Program-made: the position numbers and the translations under genes
In this document: in pieces, positions 11,576 to 22,541 of the stretch
Layout of the letters: each line of letters starts with the position of its first letter
Position numbering within the stretch: the first letter of the stretch is position 1
Assembly (NCBI GenBank): GCA_024138015.1
Contig: JAMXBB010000004.1
Span: forward strand, 5,334,617 to 5,398,616
Reading direction: 5' to 3'
DNA: 64,000 bases
Source of the DNA: Lumnitzera littorea
Lineage: Eukaryota > Streptophyta > Magnoliopsida > Myrtales > Combretaceae
Notes under the pieces: model-generated
What the model was told of the DNA's origin: nothing
Seen by the model: the letters and a program-made list of their open reading frames with translations, nothing else
Database searches by the model: none

Positions 11576-13945
11576 GGATGGTAGAAGAAATAGTGCTAGG
11601 AGGTTGTAATCAGATTAAAAATTCTTAGATCTTTAGTGAATCATGAATTGAAAAATTATCGTCTGGAGTAATAAATTAAATGTGAATGAAGCCAAATGAA
11701 TGTGAAATGGATCAAGAGATTTTTATGTAGTGTTGAGACAAGTAAAAAAATAAAAAATAAAAAAATTAATTAAAAAAAATTTATATGGTACTTATAATTG
11801 GTTATATGAGATGGATAGTTATTAAATGGTACAGGAGAAATAAAGTAAGACTGTCGAGTAAACTATAATCGAATATGTATCTAGGCACCCTCAAATAGTA
11901 GTAGGATGAGTAATAAGTGATGGTAAAGATGGAATTAAAGTAACAATTTGGAGATGATTAGGACTTTTAATCAACAGTTACTTAGTTATTTTAAGGATCA
12001 ATCTGAAAAGGCATAACTCCTCAGAGAGTAAATTTTATGAGACAATCATCTATTAGTAAACTACTTAAGATAAGGAATGTTAATCACGGATATAATTTAA
12101 GGATCCGAGCTTAAAGGGATTAGAAAATAAGCAGTGATTTCATTGAAAGACTTCCATTTAATCTTAGTTGAATAATAATAAATATGAACAAAAGGATTGG
12201 TTGATGAGTACCCTTACCGTAAAATATACAAATGGATGAAATGCAAGAGTAATGATGATATTGAGGTATCCATTTCCTATAAGTTAGAAACTGGTGAACA
12301 GAAAAGGATTTAAGATGATTGAGATTATCGTTACCTATTAGTTTAGAATTTATATTGAAGGAAGGATATTAATCCATAGAATCCTAGGATATGATGGAAA
12401 TGGAAGTTAAAAGGAAAGTTACTGATGGTAGATTATGAAAAGTTGTATGAGAAGTTTGTTGATATTTATAAAGAAGAGATTGAAGAAAATATCAATAAGT
12501 ATTAAATCTACCAGTAACATATAAGGGTTCAAATGTATTTCTGAAAATTATTTTGTGGATATTTGAATTTCCTGAGTAAGTCAGTTAAGAATCAAACCTA
12601 TGGTTGAAACTCTGTATTGGATGTTATAAATGAGGCCTTAAGAGTTAGAGGAGTGACTGTCAATTTCTAGAATAATATTATATTGAAATGATATCAAGAT
12701 AGGATTAGCGCATAAATGGTATTCACCGAATTGGGAGAAAGAAGTGCATGCCAACTATATATGAAAACGCTTGTAGTGTTATCCATCAATAGTATTTTGA
12801 TATACAAAGTATCTGTGGATGGCATTATTGAAGTTGAGTGATCATAAGTAGTATATTGAAATGGAAGACATGTGAGTTTCGGAAGAGAAAATACGTTTTC
12901 ATCAAGCTCGTTGTATTTGGAGAAAGTATTTGGGTAGATATTAAAAATGTTGAATTAATGATTAGAGGAAAAATCTATTGAAGTAATCCAGTATATGAAG
13001 AAGCTATGAAACTACAATGTACTTCATATTAGCAATTGCAATAGGTAATCCAACAGGAACATGGCAAATCTGAATTGTTCAATTGTTGTTATTGAGTCTC
13101 ATGTCTTGTCGATCTGGTCAGTGTATCTTGTTGTATCATGTTTCGTCAAGTAGTCATTTCTTCTTAATACTGTCTCTTTTGTTGAGTCTGCCAGTCAACA
13201 ATCACATTCATCTTTCTCGAGTCAAGTCAAATTGAGTCGTTAACCATCTCATTTGAATCCGAGATGGAGAAGCATCAAGATTTGCCAAATTTGCTTCTAT
13301 TGATCCTATGCTAAGCTGTATGAAGAACAAATGAGAAGCTATGACAGTAGTATCATCATTTTGAATAGAAGATTATGGATGAGAGGAAAGGTGATGATAT
13401 GAAGTAAATGCAGAATCACTAATGATCACAAATAAAACTTAAAAAACAATCAAACAAGGAATAAATGGAGAATAAACCAATAAGAAAGTTTGCAAGGTCG
13501 TAAAGCCAAGTTATACGATAGTACAATACGACTAGAGGAGTACAACGATGAAATAAACCCTAATCGATACTAAGATAAGGAATGCAAAGGAAGGAAAAGT
13601 AAGAGATCGAACAAAGGTCCAAGTAGAAAAGAAATGGAATGTTAATTAGAAAGCAATTAAGGAACTCAATCAGTAGACTACATAGAAATTTTACTTGAAG
13701 ATAGTCCGGAAGAATGGAAAGTGGGTTTTAAGGATATGAAGTAACCTTAAAAAATACTGGATAATCAGGTTCAGAAGTTCAAGAGTTGAGACACGGAGTA
13801 GGTAAAGATATAGCCCGATGAAGGAAATTAAAGTAGAGCTAAATGTAGTGAAGACAAAGCATTACTTGTAGGTTCTTCGATAATATCAATCCTAGCAAGT
13901 AAGCAATACATAGATATACAGTAGTTTCGAGGACGAAACTATTTT

Positions 13946-13959
13946 AAAGGGAGGTAAAA
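13946..13959 (+). other. Polypurine tract
   Basis: AAAGGGAGGTAAAA sits immediately before the TG that opens the 3' LTR. This is the second-strand priming site of the element and fixes the LTR start at 13960. Confidence 0.85.
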
Positions 13960-16900
13960 TGTAAGCCCAAAAGTTAAGCCAAGTAACCGTAGGATTGAAT
14001 TTAGAACCTAAGGTTTAGGGCGATTGGTTAAAAGATCCAATCAAACCCAAATTATAAACTATTGAGAAGAATATTAGTAAAAATGACTCCGTAAATGTGA
14101 ATTTAAGAAAATAAGTAATAAAATAGGAGACTATAAAATTTTCAAATTTTAAGCATAATAATTGCTAATTACTGAAAAGGCAAAAAATGTAATCTAATAA
14201 CTAATAAATTACTAGAGATAGATTTTATGTATACTAAAAATAATAGAATGACCTAAATAATATTTAATAATATTTATTTGTACTATATATGAATTTACAT
14301 GTAAGTATAAATACGCGTAATTACTTAAAATACGCAAAATGTGATAAAATAATACTAAATGCTTGAAGAAAATTCATAATTAATTAAGGAAAAATCATGA
14401 ATCATCCAGAATTGGGTCATGGCAGCTGGGAAAAATAAGAAAAAATTTGGCCAATTAAATTAAGACAACACAAAAGCCAAAAAATAAGGGATAAGGCAAT
14501 TGTCTTGTCCCATTTAATGCACAATAAATCCCCTAAAGCCCTATAAATAGCAGGAAAAATTCAGAAGCTCATTTAGACAGTTACAAATTAGAGAAAATTT
14601 GCGAGAGGCAAAAATTGAGAGAAAAATTCGAGTTAGAAAAAAAATAAGAAAAATTGTGCAGTTAGAGCTTTTAAAGGAAACCCCCACTAGACGAGCAGCT
14701 GGAAGTGGACGGCCACTACCACCACTCAATGGTGGCAGTGCCTAAGCCGGCCGACAAGGCCACGGCGGCCCGTGGTGGCCGGAGCCACCCAAACTGGTGA
14801 GTCCAATTTATAACCCGATTCTTGTGTAATTTTGTAAAAATAGTAAATATTATTAGAAAATTATGAATTTTGTTATTCTAGAATATTTTTGTATGTAGTT
14901 TGTAGGAAAAATATTATTTTGATGAAAATATGTCTCGTGATATAGGGTCCTTAAGAAATCATGCAAAACCGAGTATGTTTCGGTTTAGAAATAAATGACC
15001 TTAGGAGTGTAGTTTCGAGCCCAAAATTTTTGTGTAGATTATTTAGATGACATAGAATAGTGCTATGAAGCCCTTTTTCAAAAATTAATTGTCGAAATTT
15101 TTAGATAATTTTTAGGCCTTAAAATGAGGCATAAAATGGATAATTTAAGGTTAATTAAGTAATTAAATTATTAATTACTAACTTAGTGAATAAGTAGATG
15201 TTTTAGGATGTCAAAATCTGATTGAGTATGATACTTGTAGCATTTAGGGTGTTAGATGTAATTATTAGGTTAATTATGTAGTAAATGATTAATAGGGAAA
15301 AATAGTTAACTTTAAGTTAATTTTGTAAATTAGGGAAAATAGGAGTAAAATCTGATCTAGGATGAATTTAGACATTTTGAAATGATAATTGATGTTTATG
15401 GACTGTAATTAAAGAGATAGAAATATTAGAAGTGCATTATGTACATAATAGGCAATAATGCATAATATGTAATTTTTGGAAATATACTAAATAGAAAATA
15501 TTAGAATAAAAATTGATATTATGATATTAATAAAAATATACAATAAATCTGATGGGAAACTTGAATTTATGTAATTATATGAAAAATGTAAAAATTTCTC
15601 ACATTAGGAGTAAATTCGGTACACAAATAAGGATTTAAGTGTACCGGATAGAATAAAATACTAATTAGAGGTAATGATGGTATTTAGGAGATCGGAAAGT
15701 AATGTGATTAATTGCACATTATGGGTTGAAACAGATTTCTAGGGTTGAAATTTAAAACATTACTTAGAAATTGAATTAAAAACTTAATTTAAAAATCAAT
15801 GCGAAAACCGAACCTAAACCTAACCCTAAACCTAGAATAATTGTAAAAGACTTAATACCTAGATAATTAAGTATATTAAACCTTAAACAAAACCTAACAA
15901 TAAGCGTTATAGGATAAAATGAACTTATAATATTTATATGAAAAGCTGAAACCACGTTCGTGTTATAGGGATAATCGGCGATGGCCTGAGCAAATTGGAC
16001 CTCGAGTGAGTGAGCGAGGAGTCGAGGTAAGTTGGGATTAATACGATGCTGTATTTTGGAGGCTTAAGATTATGCTTGGTTGTGCTTGTTAGATAGTTGA
16101 ATGTGTGCATGTGCTTGATTATGGGTGATGCTATGACTCTATTTATTGCTCTAGCACGTATTGTATGAACTGTATGAAAGGATTGATCACCCTAAACTGG
16201 ACTTAATTAAATATCCAACCAGTAATCATAATCGGATATGCATGGCAACCCGTTAGGGGAACTTAGGACTCTCGTACCAAATACCGATCCCTTCGGAAGG
16301 GATAGCGTAGGATTGCAAAATGGTCCATTCTTCATCCTCAGTCGAACTAAGTGACAGGAGAGGAGGTCACGGCGAGAGTGAAGACAGTAGTTTGAAGGTA
16401 GTCGCGGGAGGAGCAAGGTCTCCATTACACAAGCCTGGGTTTGGTCGTGAGCTGTTGCATTAACGGTAACTCCTCAACCCGGATTAGAGCGAGCGCAATT
16501 TCTCTAATCTCACGACGGGCCGGACAACGTCGTACGATGGCATTTGCTTACACATGCATTGCACCTAATAAGTGATTGAAAACCTTATTGTGTGTATGGT
16601 ATAGTTTTAAGTCCTCCGTCCTAACTTACTGAGCTGTGGTTGCTCATATCCCTATAGACGTCGTGCAGGTACTGGCTAAGAAGCGGCAAACAACTACTCT
16701 GAAGTTAGCAACTGCTGGATTCTGAGGAGTGAGGAAAAATATTGAAGAATAAACACAAAATTTTAAGATTTAAGTTTTTATTTTAGAATTATTTTTCATT
16801 TCCGAATGATGTAATAACTAAGGAATATACTATAGAGAAATCTTGTAAAATTTAACTGCAATAACTGAATGATAACATATATATATAATTCCTCACTTTT

Positions 16901-17065
16901 ATAGGTAAATAATTTATTTTAATTATAAATTGTCTACTTCAAAACCGGTTAATTGTGGACGCCTTGTGTAGATCAGGTCTAAGATAGCGGTTGTGAGGCC
17001 AACTTCTATCTTAGGGTGGTTTACATGGCGGGGCTGTTACGACTCTGCCGCTTCGAGGCGTGACA
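13960..17065 (+). mobile_element. 3' LTR (3,106 bp) of the Ty3-type element
   Basis: It starts TGTAAGCCC right after the polypurine tract and ends GAGGCGTGACA, so it has TG...CA ends. Its length agrees with the solo LTR at 46722-49842 (3,121 bp). It contains a G/C-rich block at about 14690-14800 beside a transcript-leader-like stretch (ctataaatagcagg at 14541 is a good TATA candidate). A telomere-like run of cctaaacctaaccctaaacc lies near 15818. An antisense 72-codon open frame lies at 16207-16425. It abuts another LTR fragment of the same family with no spacer. Confidence 0.88.
14541..14549 (+). promoter_or_regulatory. Candidate TATA box of the LTR promoter
   Basis: CTATAAATAG lies about 0.58 kb into the LTR, ahead of a purine-rich leader and a G/C-rich block. 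In the antisense solo LTR the matching position near 49240-49250 reads ctatttatag on the plus strand, so the box is conserved between copies. Promoter function is inferred from position and sequence only. Confidence 0.5.
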
Positions 17066-17765
17066 GTCGTGGTGAAAGTGAAGTCAATGGTTCAAAGGTA
17101 GTTGCGAGAGAAGCGAGATCTCTATTGCATAAGTCTGGGTTTGGTCGTGAGCTGTTGCATTAACGGCAACTCCTCAACCTGAATTAAAGCAGGCGAAATT
17201 TCTCTAATCTCATGACGGGCCGGATAATATCGTGCGATGACATTTGCTTACACATGCATTGCACCTAATAAGTTGATTGATAACCTTATTGTGTTTATGG
17301 TATAGTTTTAAGTCTTCCATCTTAACTTACTGAGTTGTTGTTGCTCACATTCTTATAAACGCTGTGTAGGTGCTGGCTAAGAAGCAGCATATAACTACTC
17401 TACAGCTAGCAACTGCTGGATCATGGGGAGTGAGGAAAAATATTTGAAGAACAAACATATATTTTTAAGGTTTAAGCTTTTATTTTAGAATTTTTCATTT
17501 ATGAATAATGTAATAACTAAGAAATATATTATAGAGAAATATTGTAAGCTTTAATTGTAATAACTAAATTATAGTGTATATATATATTTCCTTACTTTCT
17601 TAGGTAAATGATTTATTTAAATTACAAACTGTTTACTTCAAAGCGGGTTAGTCATGGATGCCTTGTGTAGATTAGGTCTAAGATAACGGTTGTAAGACCA
17701 ACTTCTATCTTAAAATGGTTTACACGGCGGAACTATTACAACTCTACCGCTTCGGGGCGTGAGAC
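17066..17765 (+). mobile_element. Older 3' fragment of the same LTR family
   Basis: Starting at gtcgtggtgaaagtgaag, this matches the last 0.7 kb of the adjacent 3' LTR (from about 16366). It ends in cttcggggcgtgagac, close to the family's gcgtgaca terminus. It differs from the flanking LTR at many more positions than the element's two LTRs differ from each other, so it is older. The simplest reading is that the 8.4-17.1 kb element inserted into a pre-existing LTR. The other half would have been lost with the truncated 5' side. Confidence 0.8.
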
Positions 17766-18180
17766 ACTAACTAGTGCCAAACTAAGATGGTCACGCCTCA
17801 CCAATGGGGCATGCCTATCCCTCCAGTCTTCACCAACCAGTAAAGGAAAGGATGTCCCATCGATCGTAGTCAATGCCACCTCGTTGGATCATGTGCAGGC
17901 CAATTAGAATCCCCCACGTATCAATAACAATAAACACCTCTAACCTATAAATAAAAGTAAGTTCTTCAGGTAAAAGGATCAACACTTCTTATTCTCCTAT
18001 TCTCTCCTGGGAACTCACTTCTACTACTTATTTTACCTCTCTCTCCTAATTAACCTAAGTGTCGGAAGGCCCTCATTGGCTTAGTCATAGGAGTTTTTTT
18101 TTTTGTAGGTTCCCCTTCATCTATAGCCAAAGGACAACTCAGTTGACTCAAGAGATCGAACTATGATTACAAAATGGCAC
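17766..18180 (+). mobile_element. Remnant of a Tat/Retand-like LTR end
   Basis: The segment has a TATA-like cctataaataaaag (17945-17958), a pyrimidine-rich leader, then aacctaagtgtcggaaggcc (18051-18070), a T run and gtaggttcccc. This order recalls the 3' half of Tat-type Ty3 LTRs and is repeated at 7985-8100. No internal domain follows. The family assignment rests on pattern recall, not on an alignment. Confidence 0.4.
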
Positions 18181-20212
18181 TAGCGTTGTATTCATGTACT
18201 ATATTGTTTATAATTGCATTTATTGAGGGTGAGCAATAGTTTGCTATGCTTCTTATGGCTACTAAGAGTATGATGGAAGGTTTTACTAAAGGGATAGGGT
18301 GTGAAAGCTCGCCTCTTGTTCCTTTCCATGGCCAACGCCTTAAAGCCTGTAAGTGGCAAGAATGGTAAGGATTCTACGTTAGATATTATATAGAAGGACA
18401 TATAGCAAACATGTATTATGGGTGCTCAAATGTGCTCTTTCAACCATGCTATCAATTTGTAGTGGATTTTTTTCTTTTTCTTATTGGTTCTTTGCATAAC
18501 TATATATTTGACATTAATCGCACAATCACATATTTTGTAAATATACCTATAATAGAATTTCTATTTATTAAAAATGTAATAGACAAGTAATTGTTTATTC
18601 TAATGTTCATCTAAACTAATAAAAACAATGGAATAAATTGTGGATGGATTTAAAATTACAAAAGTACCTATATTCTTTTTAAGCTAAAAACTAAACCCTT
18701 GCTGCCATCTCTAACTAAAATCTTAGCCACCTACATACAAGAGCCACTACTTTCATTAATTAACAAGCCATTTGAAGTACCACCATGACAAAGCTTGTTA
18801 ACCATACCAAAAATGATGTTCAAAGGTTTAGTGGTTCATGAGTCCAGTGGTTTGTGATGTGTACCTATTATTTAAGGAATGTTCAAAGAGTGAGGAAGTA
18901 AAGAAATGCACTACCAGAGTGTACGTCGTGTACCCCATCCATATACATTCGTATAGCTATAATTGCAAAGTACACGACCATATAATTATCTTAGCTTAAG
19001 AATATGTCTTATTTTATGTTATTTAGACTTATTTTATAAATATTTTATTATATGTATTGTTTATGGGTTTTCCATTACCGGGGTTTCTTATTAGTAATAT
19101 TTATACTTTTGTTTTCATTGTAATAATTAGTTCAGTTTAGTCTTTTATGATAACGAAACCTTTTGCCAATGCGGTGAATTTCTCATGAATGATGTTTTGT
19201 TCTTATCAATCTATTCACCTAGATATGATGAAATATTTTATTGATTAGATTGATTCGTTAGTAATATCATTGCAATTTTAATCATTCTTCTTTTGCTTCT
19301 TTTGATCATGGCGTCTATTGATTTATTAATTGAATTAAACAAAAGATCCCCATTTCGTATTTATTTGATTGTAGCATCCTCAAGACTCTAAAAAGATTTA
19401 TTTCATCGTTAACAACTCTAAAATCCTCTAAAAGTTGTATGCACAACAATAATAGATAGTTAGATCTGTCAAATGGATCTTACTCGTATCAAACTAGTAT
19501 TAGAGTTACAGTTCAATGCATATGGGAGGTAAGTTATGATTTCACTCTTGTTGAATCTTAGGTAATGTTTCGTTACACAATTTTTATGATATCGAATTAG
19601 ATAAAAAAATTTGTCTTATGTTTAGTTTGTAACTTTGATTGATGATTGAATAAAAAATTGGGTTAATAAACTAAACAAAAGACCCAAACTTAGTCGCATC
19701 TATACTATAATACAAAAACGAAGTTCACTGAACAAAAACAAAAATATTTTACATTTTCAAAAATATATCTCTATATCATAATATTGAGTTAACTAGTATT
19801 ATTTTTATTAAATATTATAAAAATTATTTATTTTATAATATAAATAAAATAGAGACGCATAAATGTATATGAATGATTTTGTCTCTTGTAATATTTGTAG
19901 TAAATATTTCAAAAAGTACACTACAGTCATGTACTTTGCAATTATTTATTGTTGTAAAAATATATATTAATGAGGTACACAATGTGCATTCTAGTCATGC
20001 ATCTCTCTGCTTCCAAAGTCTTCCAACATTCCTTGAATAATAAGCACACATCACAGGACCCTAATTCCTATCACCTAGCTACATCAAAATCTACACCTAC
20101 AGTTGCACCCACCATTAGACACTTTACCACACCCGCTACTTTCATTAATCCTCTTTATACTTATCATATCCAGTTCTCTTTGTTCAGTCTACTTCTTATA
20201 ACCAAACACTAC
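18181..20212. other. Intergenic DNA, no gene seen
   Basis: No exon series or RNA gene is visible. A Helitron-like 5' terminus (TCTATACTATAATAC) occurs at 19699, preceded by A, but I found no matching 3' end. Two copies of an attgcaaagtaca-like sequence in opposite directions lie near 18961 and 19940. Confidence 0.4.
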
Positions 20213-20709
20213 CTTAGCATTTTTAACGTTCATGGTTTAATTTAAAAAAAAAAAAAAAAAACTAGCTTGAGAAGTTGTGAAGTTTTGGGTTAGAGTTTTT
20301 GGTGCTATAATTGGTAGGTTAGGTTGCTTTGTTTTGATTGATTAACATTATTTGGAATTTTCTGCAAGAGTTTGCCTTAACATTTTTAACGATCATGGTT
20401 TAATTTAAAAAAAAAAAAAAAAAAAACTAGCTTGAGAAGTTGTGAAGTTTTGGGTTAGAGTTTTTGGTGCTATAATTGGTAGGTTAGGTTGCTTTGTTTT
20501 GATTGATTAACATTATTTGGAATTTTCTGCAAGAGTTTGCCTTAACATTTTTAACGATCATGGTTTAATTTAAAAAAAAAAAAAAAAAAAACTAGCTTGA
20601 GAAGTTGTGAAGTTTTGGGTTAGAGTTTTTGGTGCTATAATTGGTAGGTTAGGTTGCTTTGTTTTGATTGATTAACATTATTTGGAATTTTCTGTAAGAG
20701 TTTGCTTTA
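20213..20709 (+). repeat. 165-bp tandem repeat, three copies
   Basis: The anchor actagcttgagaagttgtga occurs at 20261, 20426 and 20591, an exact 165-base period. Each unit starts with catttttaacg(t/a)tcatgg, has an A run of about 17-20, and ends in ggaattttctg(c/t)aagag. Copies are nearly identical, so the expansion is recent. The A run directly after ggtttaattt could be an old retroposed poly(A) tail copied with the unit. Confidence 0.92.
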
Positions 20710-22191
20710 TGATATTAAGGCCATAAATGAGTTAAGTCATGCTAAGCTTATAAAGGCTCAATGTCAACTCATTTAAAAATTATTAAGCTTGAGCTTAAGT
20801 TAAAGCTAAAGCTAAACATTTAATAAGTCTACAAATTGAGGCTTAAGCTCCGCTTATTTAGATAAATGAGGGTTATCTTGAGCTCAAGTTTGGCTTATTT
20901 ATTAATCAATCTTAAGCCAAGTCGAGCTTGAGTCAAGCTGAACGTAAAGTAAGCCGAGCTCAAGTTTGCTCATGAGTTTAAGTATACAAAATGAAGAAAT
21001 ATATATATATATATATATAAATAAATTAAAAAATAGTGAATAAGGATTATATTTATATTATATATTATCCTATAACATATTATATATATTATATAGATAT
21101 TAGTTTTTGGATTTTAATTATATATAATACATAATCATCAATTTTAGCAATGTATGGTACAATGCATAAGCCAATACATATTATTTAAATATTAAAGGTA
21201 GATTTTGCTGAATCCTATATCCTCAAAGATAGTCTAAGTAGAATTAGAAAAGGTAAAGAATTGTATGCAGAAGTAGAGAAGGGAGAAACTAGCCTTTTCA
21301 TAGAATGAGAATATTAAGTTGGGCATATTAGATTTGCCAAAACCAAATAAGGATAAGATTTTAATTAGTAATTAATAATAACGTCAGAATTTCTCAATAT
21401 GCTAACATTTTCTTTATCATGAATATTATGAAAATAAAGTCAAGACTCTTATATTCATTTGGAATAAATACTGATTTTCCAATATAATAGACTAGATCTA
21501 ATCCTTTTGCTAGGTCCATATATTGTAATATAATGTAGTTGGCCAAAAGAATATTGGGGAAAGAAAAAACATTGGTATTATTAAAAAGATCGTTATCTAA
21601 TCAATTATATTGAAAAGGATCTCTCTCTCTCTCTCTCTTAAACATTGTTGATGAAATTTCAATAAATTGTTTTCTACTCTCCCTTCTTTTTCTCTTTTCC
21701 TACTGTAAATAAAAATAAATTTTATTAATTAAAAAATTAATAATTAACTATACATACACTATGATATTTGTTTATTAGTACTTATATCATAAATAATAAT
21801 TACATTATCAATATCACATAAAGTATCAATAATTATTAACAATCATAATTACTTGACATACTATCATTTTTCATTAAAAATATTATGAAAAAGAGGCAAA
21901 ACTCTTGTAACCAACTAACATAAATATTGGTCATTACCTAATGGGATAAACCAAATTTGATCCCCACTACCACATATTATATATAATGTAGTTGATAAAA
22001 AAAATACATTATGAAATAAAAATCGATATTATTTGTTAGGCTATTGTCTAATCAATTACATTAAAGAGGATTTTTGTTTTTAACATTGTGAACAATTTTG
22101 CAAAGACATTATAAAAGAATTATATAATACTCATCTTTATATTATAATGTTCTTTCATTCTACATGTAATTCTTCATTTAAATTGTTTATA
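20710..22191. repeat. Intergenic repeats: AAGCTTGAGCT-rich block and a diverged duplication
   Basis: At 20740-20980 short words such as aagcttgagctt, gagctcaag and gccgagctcaag recur in both directions, a pattern common in degenerate plant transposon ends. A second feature is a direct duplication. About 21420-21670 and 21885-22110 share the order aatattatgaaaa, actctt, taatataatgtagttg, tctaatcaatta and aaagga. There is an AT run at 21001-21019 and a CT run at 21619-21639. I see no gene. Confidence 0.5.
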
Positions 22192-22541
22192 TCTATATTA
22201 TTAAAGCAAATGAGACATTAAGTAACCGTTTTTCTTAAAATTACATATTTATCCTCTATTTATTATTATTTAAAAAAAAAAAAATAATAATATAATAAAT
22301 TATTAAAATTATAACTAATTAATAAATATGTCTACTTATTACTTTTTTTCTCTCTTCATTTCTTTAGTTTCTTTAACTTTTTTTGCTCTCCCACTACCTG
22401 TACCTATATCTCTCTTTTTTTGCTCTCCCACTACCTGCACCTATATCTCTCTTTCTTTTCTCTCTTCCACTAACTACACTTACATCTCTCTCTCTCTCCC
22501 CTCATTTTATGCACACGTAACATGAGTGCATTAACCGCTAG
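22192..22541 (+). mobile_element. Complete non-autonomous Helitron (350 bp)
   Basis: It begins TCTATATTATTAAAGC and ends ...TTAACCGCTAG, and sits between a host A (22191) and T (22542) as Helitrons do. A short hairpin (TGCAC / GTGCA, loop of about 11 bases) lies about 10 bases before the CTAG end. The inside is AT-rich, then pyrimidine-rich, with no Rep/helicase coding. The first about 120 bases resemble 26786-26910 and 46355-46480, sharing aacc(g/a)t..tt(c/a)ttaaaat and tattaaaattata. The element would depend on an autonomous Helitron elsewhere. Confidence 0.75.

Larger units (their letters stand above)
9627..13959 (+). mobile_element. Non-coding internal region of a Ty3-type LTR element (LARD-like)
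   Basis: The region lies between the primer site and polypurine tract of one element. In 4.3 kb no open frame exceeds about 71 codons. I could not find readable Gag zinc knuckle, protease, reverse transcriptase, RNase H or integrase motifs. The segment just before the polypurine tract (cgaggacgaaact, 13929-13941) resembles the sequence that follows integrase in plant Ty3 chromoviruses, which places it in that superfamily. The two LTRs are still about 96% alike, so coding loss may predate the last transposition. That would make it a non-autonomous element moved by a relative's proteins. The alternative is a formerly coding element that decayed faster than its LTRs. The region also contains an old internal duplication (see 9890-11575). 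Confidence 0.75.

Noticed and set aside
15815..15838. Telomere-like cctaaacctaaccctaaacc run
   Set aside because: It is a short imperfect run inside an LTR and recurs in decayed form in the solo LTR near 47955, so it belongs to the retroelement and is not an interstitial telomere.
19699..20212. Possible Helitron starting at TCTATACTATAATAC
   Set aside because: The 5' end and preceding A fit, but no hairpin plus CTRR end could be found before the 165-bp repeat.
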